Part shown: positions 59,903-64,000 of the stretch, piece by piece | How the letters are laid out: every line of letters starts with the position of its first letter | Numbering within the stretch: the first letter of the stretch is position 1 | Assembly (NCBI GenBank): GCA_044222225.1 | Contig: JBGANR010000004.1 | Span: forward strand, 62,001-126,000 | Length of the DNA stretch: 64,000 nt | Source of the DNA: JBGANR01 sp044222225 | Lineage (GTDB): Bacteria > Actinomycetota > Actinomycetes > Mycobacteriales > Mycobacteriaceae | Reading direction: 5' to 3' | Notes under the pieces: model-generated | Databases searched by the model: none | What the model was told of the DNA's origin: nothing | The model's input: only the letters and a program-made list of their open reading frames with translations | Translations under genes and position numbers: made by a program

Positions 59903-61152
59903 TGCCACAGCCACAGCCACAGCCTCGACCGCGACAGCCTCGACCGCTGGAGGGCATCCGCGTCATCGACTACAGCCACTTCCTGGCCGGCCCCTACGTC
60001 GGACGGTGCCTGGCGGCGTTCGGCGCCGACGTCATCAAGGTGGAACGTCCGGGATCCGGTGACGCCGGCCGGCAGCACGCCAGCATCGTGGACGATCAGC
60101 AGAGCGGCTACTTTCTGCAGCTCAACATGGGTAAGCGCGGCGTCAGCGTCGATCTGCGAGATCCGCGCGGCCGGGAACTCATGCAGCGCCTGTGCGATTC
60201 GGCCGACGTCTTCGTGGAGAACTACCGGCCCGGAGCGCTGGAGAAGCTCGGGTTGGGCTACCCCGAGCTCTCCGCGCGGAATCCGGGGCTCGTGTACTGC
60301 TCGATCTCGGCCTACGGCCACACGGGCCCGGACGCCCACCGGCCCGGATTCGGTCTCATCGCCGAGGCCAAGAGCGGCATCATGGCGATGGTCGGCGTCC
60401 CGGGGGAGCCGCCGCCGCTGCTGCGCATCTCGCTGGGCGACATGTACACCGGGATCCACGCGGTCGCCGCGATCAACGCCGCCCTGCTGGGCCGCGAGCG
60501 CAGCGGACTCGGGCAGCACATCGATCTCGCGCTCTACGACACGCTGTTCTCGATGCACGAATACGCCGTGCAGTGCTTCACCCTCGGCGGCGAGCTTCCC
60601 GAGCAGACCGGACACGACATGCCGACGTCGACGCTGTACGGGGTGTTCCGCGCCGCCGACGGCGATCTCGTCATCGCGGCGCAGGTGGACGAGAGTTGGC
60701 GACGGTTCGCGGCCGTCGTCGCCGCGCACGGTGGGCCGGCGGGATTCGGCGACGATGTCCGCTTCCGCAGCAGCGGTGGACGCAACGCGCACCGCGAGGA
60801 GATACTGGCCGTGGTGCGACCGTGGGTGGCCGCTCGTTCGGTGGCCGACGTGCTTGCTCTGCTCGACGGCGTGGACGTGCCCAGTGCGAAGGTGCAGCTG
60901 ATCGACGAGGTGATCGACGACCCGCAGATCCAGGCGCGCGGAATGATGGTGACCCAGGAGCATCCACGGCTCGGCACGCTGCGGCTGCCCGGCCTGCCGT
61001 TCCGGTTCTCCGACAGCGAGACGTCCATCGCCCGGGTGGCGCCGGATCTCGGCCAGCACAACGCCGAGCTGGCCGCCGAGCTGGGTTTCGACGCCGCCGA
61101 GATCGAGGCGATGACGGCCGATGGGGTGCTGTACGCGCATCCGGTGTCGTGA
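59902..61152 (+). CDS. Class III (CaiB/Frc family) CoA-transferase
   Basis: A 416-aa family III CoA-transferase: PLEGIRVIDYSHFLAGPYVG, FGADVIKVERPGSGD with the following region, NMGKRGVSVDLRDPRGREL, VENYRPGALEKLGLGY, and the catalytic Asp in ISLGDMYTGIHAV. It moves CoA from a donor thioester to a carboxylic acid and would start the CoA-dependent branch. A short Pro/Gln tract (PQPQPQPRPRQPRP) precedes the domain. ATG overlaps the MaoC stop by one base. It is last in the operon, followed by palindromic element copy C. Confidence 0.9.
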   Translation: MPQPQPQPRPRQPRPLEGIRVIDYSHFLAGPYVGRCLAAFGADVIKVERPGSGDAGRQHASIVDDQQSGYFLQLNMGKRGVSVDLRDPRGRELMQRLCDSADVFVENYRPGALEKLGLGYPELSARNPGLVYCSISAYGHTGPDAHRPGFGLIAEAKSGIMAMVGVPGEPPPLLRISLGDMYTGIHAVAAINAALLGRERSGLGQHIDLALYDTLFSMHEYAVQCFTLGGELPEQTGHDMPTSTLYGVFRAADGDLVIAAQVDESWRRFAAVVAAHGGPAGFGDDVRFRSSGGRNAHREEILAVVRPWVAARSVADVLALLDGVDVPSAKVQLIDEVIDDPQIQARGMMVTQEHPRLGTLRLPGLPFRFSDSETSIARVAPDLGQHNAELAAELGFDAAEIEAMTADGVLYAHPVS

Positions 61153-61186
61153 CGGGCTGGCAGAGGCGCGCCGACGCCGCCCCGAG

Positions 61187-61263
61187 TCGTCATATCGAGC
61201 GCCATACAGGGTCGTCGCGACAATAATCGTCGCGACGACGCGTATGGGCTACCGATATGACAT
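61187..61263. repeat. 77-nt palindromic element, copy C
   Basis: CGTCATATCGAGCGCC at the left end, CGATATGAC at the right, inner GTCGCGAC-AATAATC-GTCGCGAC with eleven-base perfect arms. It fills the gap between two convergent genes and may double as their terminator. Confidence 0.85.
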
Positions 61264-61267
61264 CGGT

Positions 61268-62314
61268 TCAGCCCGCGATGTCGACCGGACGTCCGGTGCG
61301 AGCGGCCTCGACGACCGCGTCGACGACTTCGAGCGCTTTGAGGCCGTCGCGTGCGCTGCAGATCGGCTTCGCGCCGTCGCGGATGACGGCGACGAAGTGC
61401 TCGATCTGGCCGGCCAGGGGGTCGCTGCGGTCGACGGGCTCGACGGTGCTCTCGTAGGGCTCCCACCACGACCGGGTGCCGGGGAACGTTCTGACGCGCA
61501 TGGTCGGCACCGAGAGCGAGCCGGTGGTGCCGGTGATGTGGTAGCAGTCCTCGTCGTCGTAGGCGGGATAGCTGGTGTTCTCCCGCGACGTCTGTTCCCA
61601 CGAGCGGGCGGATCCGGCGGCGTCGGAGAGCAGGAACGTGCCCAGTGCGCCGTTCGCGAAGGTGAACACCATCGCCGCGGTGTCTTCGACGGGGAAACCG
61701 CGGACGGCGTTCGACGTGACGGCCTGCACGCGGACGATGTCGCCGACGAGGGAGAGCAGGTTGTTCACCTCGTGAATGAGGTTGAGCAGGATCGGGCCGC
61801 CGCCGGGCAGGCGTCGCCAGCCGTCGCCGACGTCGAAGTAGTCGTCGGGCTTGTAGAACAGCGCGGTGCCGGCCACGGCGACGATCCGGCCGAGTCGCCC
61901 GCTCTGCACGATCTCGCGGGCCTTGGCCATGATCGGCGAGTAGTTGCGGTGATGTCCGGTGAGCACCGGCACGCCCGCCCGTTCGCCGGCCTCGACGAGT
62001 CGGACGGCGCCGTCGACGGTGTCGGCGATCGGCTTCTCGACGATCACCGGGACGCCCGCGGCGATGCACTCCAGCCCGCCGTCGACGTGCAGCCGGTTCG
62101 GTGTCGCGAGGATGACGCCGTCCGGCCGGTCGCGCTCGAACAACTCGGCCAGCGACTCGAACAACGGCACCCCGTACGTCTGCGCCAGGTCAGCGGCGGA
62201 GAGCCCGGGACTGACGATCGACGCGAGCCGCGCGTCCGCGCAGGCGTCGATCTCCTCGATGTGCCGCCGGCCGATGAGGCCGGCCCCGGCGACGGCGATG
62301 CGGACGGGCTTCAC
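61268..62314 (-). CDS. Gfo/Idh/MocA-family NAD(P) oxidoreductase
   Basis: A 348-aa dehydrogenase with Rossmann start VRIAVAGAGLIGRRHIEEID, the family EKP motif in VPVIVEKPIADTVDGA and the catalytic region GGPILLNLIHEVNNLLSLVG (His). Oxidises or reduces sugar-like polyols; cyclitol or hydroaromatic substrates fit the island but this is inference. GTG 62314 has GAGGAG about 9 nt upstream. It converges on the CoA-transferase gene. Confidence 0.85.
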   Translation of the reverse strand: MKPVRIAVAGAGLIGRRHIEEIDACADARLASIVSPGLSAADLAQTYGVPLFESLAELFERDRPDGVILATPNRLHVDGGLECIAAGVPVIVEKPIADTVDGAVRLVEAGERAGVPVLTGHHRNYSPIMAKAREIVQSGRLGRIVAVAGTALFYKPDDYFDVGDGWRRLPGGGPILLNLIHEVNNLLSLVGDIVRVQAVTSNAVRGFPVEDTAAMVFTFANGALGTFLLSDAAGSARSWEQTSRENTSYPAYDDEDCYHITGTTGSLSVPTMRVRTFPGTRSWWEPYESTVEPVDRSDPLAGQIEHFVAVIRDGAKPICSARDGLKALEVVDAVVEAARTGRPVDIAG

Positions 62315-62408
62315 GGATTGCGCTCCTCTTATCGGTGATCGGTCGGAGGCTAACACCGTGATGAGACCGTGCGAGCCGCGGTCCGCGACTCCGAACTCGC
62401 AGTTGGAC

Positions 62409-62486
62409 GCGCGCAGCCTCGCGGGTATGCCGGTTCTCCTGTGCCGTGTGAGTGGCGGAGGCGGCATACGGCGCGAGGCCGAGTGC
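62409..62486. repeat. Long palindrome downstream of secreted paralogue 4
   Basis: Imperfect arms at 62409-62432 and 62462-62486 (right arm begins CGGCATACGGCGCGAGGCCG). Homologous to the palindromes at 62996-63067 and 63662-63733. Confidence 0.7.
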
Positions 62487-62510
62487 TGATCGTGCCGGGG
62501 CGATCGATCG

Positions 62511-62864
62511 TCAGAAGACGCGGACGACGACGTTCCTCTTCACGGGCTTCGGGCCGTCGTGGCCGGAGGACGTATAGCACTCCACGTCGACGTAGTAGGT
62601 GCCCGGCGACTGCGTCGTCTGAAGCCTGAAAGGGGCTCGGCCGTTGGCGCTGCCGAAGTCCACGGACGGCTTGGTCACGGCCGGTGTGGTGTCGACGTAG
62701 AGGTCGCAGTGATGGTAGGAGCCGGCGCCGATGACGTCGGCGGTGATGGTGCGGGGTCCGCCGAGGATGAATGCGTCCAGCGGCGCCGCTTGGGCGGTGC
62801 CGGCGCCGATGAGGCCGGCCGCTGCGAGAGCGGCGCCGGCGGTGATTGCCTTTTTCATGCTCAT
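62511..62864 (-). CDS. Small secreted two-cysteine Ig-like protein, second subfamily (copy 4)
   Basis: A 117-aa protein with signal peptide (MKKAITAGAALAAAGLIGAG to AQA-AP) and a ~90-residue domain: LDAFILGGPRTITADVIGAG, Cys in YHHCDLY, PGTYYVDVEC, ending RNVVVRVF. Two mature cysteines, placed as in the proteins at 9-14 kb, but without the GSLGG tail. AAGGAC lies 8 nt before the ATG. The function is unknown. It is the first of three tandem paralogues. Confidence 0.75.
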   Translation of the reverse strand: MSMKKAITAGAALAAAGLIGAGTAQAAPLDAFILGGPRTITADVIGAGSYHHCDLYVDTTPAVTKPSVDFGSANGRAPFRLQTTQSPGTYYVDVECYTSSGHDGPKPVKRNVVVRVF

Positions 62865-62995
62865 GATGTGAGTCCTTCGCTTGGGGTGTTCTCATCATGA
62901 GTCGGTTGGTCGCGGTTGTCTCGATCGGCAATATATGGATGATTTTCCGATATGAGATTCGGACAGTTGTGGGTCGTGGATGTGAGCTGCAAAGC

Positions 62996-63067
62996 GCACA
63001 CGGCCTCGCGCTGTATGCCGTTCATCGCGCCTGTGGCGAGTGCGGCATACGGCGCGAGGCCGTGTGC
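62996..63067. repeat. Long palindrome downstream of secreted paralogue 5
   Basis: Twenty-five-base arms (62996-63020 and 63043-63067) match at 24 of 25 positions, loop 22 nt. The left arm begins GCACACGGCCTCGCGC. Confidence 0.85.
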
Positions 63068-63087
63068 TGATCGTGCTCCGGGGATCG

Positions 63088-63432
63088 TCAGAAGACGCTG
63101 ACCACGAAGTTCTTCTTCACGATCTTGGCGCCGGGGGTGCTGCAGGTCACGTCGACGTAGTAGACGCCCGGCTTGGCCGCGGTTCGAATCCTGAAGTAGT
63201 TGCTCCCGTTGGTCGCTTTCGTTGCTACCACCAGCGTCTTGGTCGCGATCGGTGCGACGTCTGCCGCGAGGGTGCACGACGTGTAGCTGCCGGCGCCGAT
63301 CACGTCGGCGGAGATGGTGCTCGGTCCGCCGAGAACGAATGCGTCCAGCGGCGCCGCCTGGGCCATGCCGGCTCCGATGAAACCGGCCGCAGCGAGAGCG
63401 GCGCCGGCGGCGACTGCTTTCTTTGTACCCAT
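63088..63432 (-). CDS. Small secreted two-cysteine Ig-like protein, second subfamily (copy 5)
   Basis: A 114-aa paralogue of copy 4. Signal peptide MGTKKAVAAGAALAAAGFIG to AQA-AP, then LDAFVLGGPSTISADVIGAG, Cys in YTSCTLA, PGVYYVDVTC, ending KKNFVVSVF. ATG 63432 has AAAGGAC 8 nt upstream. The frame is open upstream to 63714 without similarity to the others. Function unknown. Confidence 0.75.
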   Translation of the reverse strand: MGTKKAVAAGAALAAAGFIGAGMAQAAPLDAFVLGGPSTISADVIGAGSYTSCTLAADVAPIATKTLVVATKATNGSNYFRIRTAAKPGVYYVDVTCSTPGAKIVKKNFVVSVF

Positions 63433-63661
63433 GTTGAGAGTCCTTTCTGTGGGTGTACTCATCATGGGTCGGCCGGCCACGGTTGTCCCGAAAGGTGGGG
63501 TATGGATTATTTTCGGACGTGAGATCCGATCCGGGTAATCGATGCGGAATTGCTGGGCGATCGCTGATATCGATCTGATATATACCGTCTGGCGTGACCA
63601 TACGCCACGATTCATGTCGGTGGTTCGGATGACGCTTGTCGGTGGTTCGGATGACGAAGAC

Positions 63662-63733
63662 GCACGCGGCCTCGCGCTGCATACCGTCCCTATGCGCTGC
63701 GGCGAGTGTGGCATACGGCGCCAGGCCGCGTGC
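63662..63733. repeat. Long palindrome downstream of secreted paralogue 6
   Basis: Arms 63662-63686 and 63709-63733 (GCACGCGGCCTCGCGC on the left) match at about 20 of 25 positions. Confidence 0.75.
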
Positions 63734-63751
63734 TGATCGTGCCGTGATGAG

Positions 63752-64000
63752 TCAGAAGACGCGGACCACGACGTTCTTCTTGACGATCTTGTCCGTGGAG
63801 CCGCAGGTCACGTCGACGTAGTAGGTGCCCGGCGTCGTCTTCCACTTGATCCGGAGGACGTTGCTGCCGCTGGGGTTCTCCTTGAGGATCCGGAGCGGTT
63901 GGGGGTCGACCCTCGGCGTGGTACCGGCCCTGAGGTCGCAGTGATCGTCGGCGCGGGTGCCGAGCACATCGACGGTGATGGCGCCGGGGCCGCCGAGGAT
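63752..64000 (-). CDS. Small secreted two-cysteine Ig-like protein, second subfamily (copy 6, 5' end outside window)
   Basis: The C-terminal ~82 residues of a third tandem paralogue: ILGGPGAITVDVLGTRADD, Cys in DDHCDLR, PGTYYVDVTC, ending KKNVVVRVF. The signal peptide and start lie beyond the window end. Confidence 0.75.
   Translation of the reverse strand: MLGGPGAITVDVLGTRADDHCDLRAGTTPRVDPQPLRILKENPSGSNVLRIKWKTTPGTYYVDVTCGSTDKIVKKNVVVRVF

Overview
The window is high-GC DNA that reads as chromosome from a mycolic-acid actinobacterium (order Mycobacteriales; a Gordonia- or Tsukamurella-like genus is my guess, not shown by the sequence). From about 2.7 to 31 kb the gene order follows the Rv0954-Rv0996 region of Mycobacterium tuberculosis: 34-kDa-antigen-like protein, DUF6350 protein, purN, purH, MoxR ATPase, VWA protein, rpmF, mprA-mprB-pepD, moaB2-like, mscL, Ruc-like zinc ribbon, 5-FTHF cyclo-ligase, galU, glp/moeA, rimJ-like, glpR-like. 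Codon use is GC-biased, GTG starts and ATGA/GTGA overlaps are common, and several genes have a TANNNT -10 box 6-8 nt before the start codon, as in leaderless genes.

Region by region. 0-15.3 kb: partial acetoacetate-CoA ligase, L,D-transpeptidase, nucleoside-kinase-like protein, the purine/MoxR/VWA core, a lipoprotein, three small secreted proteins with one fold and an identical C-terminal tail, and an AEC transporter. 15.3-18.3 kb: a zinc-limitation island with zinc-free paralogues of S18, S14, L33 and L28, divergent from a CobW-like protein, L31B and L32, with two near-identical Zur-type boxes between. 18.3-31.2 kb: envelope-stress MprAB-PepD, then the MscL/galU/Glp core. 31.2-36.4 kb: a decayed zone with two multiply damaged pseudogenes (a DUF234 ATPase and a catalase), tRNA-Ala, and an MDR reductase/DUF6326/TetR module. 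36.4-46 kb: AlkD-like protein, an unknown two-repeat protein, a guanidine-III riboswitch followed by a paired SMR exporter and an aminotransferase, an ABC exporter with a two-component system, arginase and pyridoxal kinase. 47-62.3 kb: a catabolic island with an MHS-type transporter and TetR; shikimate dehydrogenase, TIM-barrel, TPP enzyme, citryl-CoA-lyase-like and acylating aldehyde dehydrogenase in one operon; LysR and type II dehydroquinase; a divergent operon of acyl-CoA dehydrogenase, ketopantoate-reductase-like, VOC, MaoC and class III CoA-transferase; and a Gfo/Idh oxidoreductase. 62.4-64 kb: three more secreted paralogues in tandem, each followed by a long palindrome.

Most notable are the guanidine-III riboswitch operon, the island at 47-62 kb whose enzyme set matches no pathway I know, a 77-nt palindromic element present three times at exactly the same length, and a six-member family of secreted two-cysteine proteins at two loci 48 kb apart.
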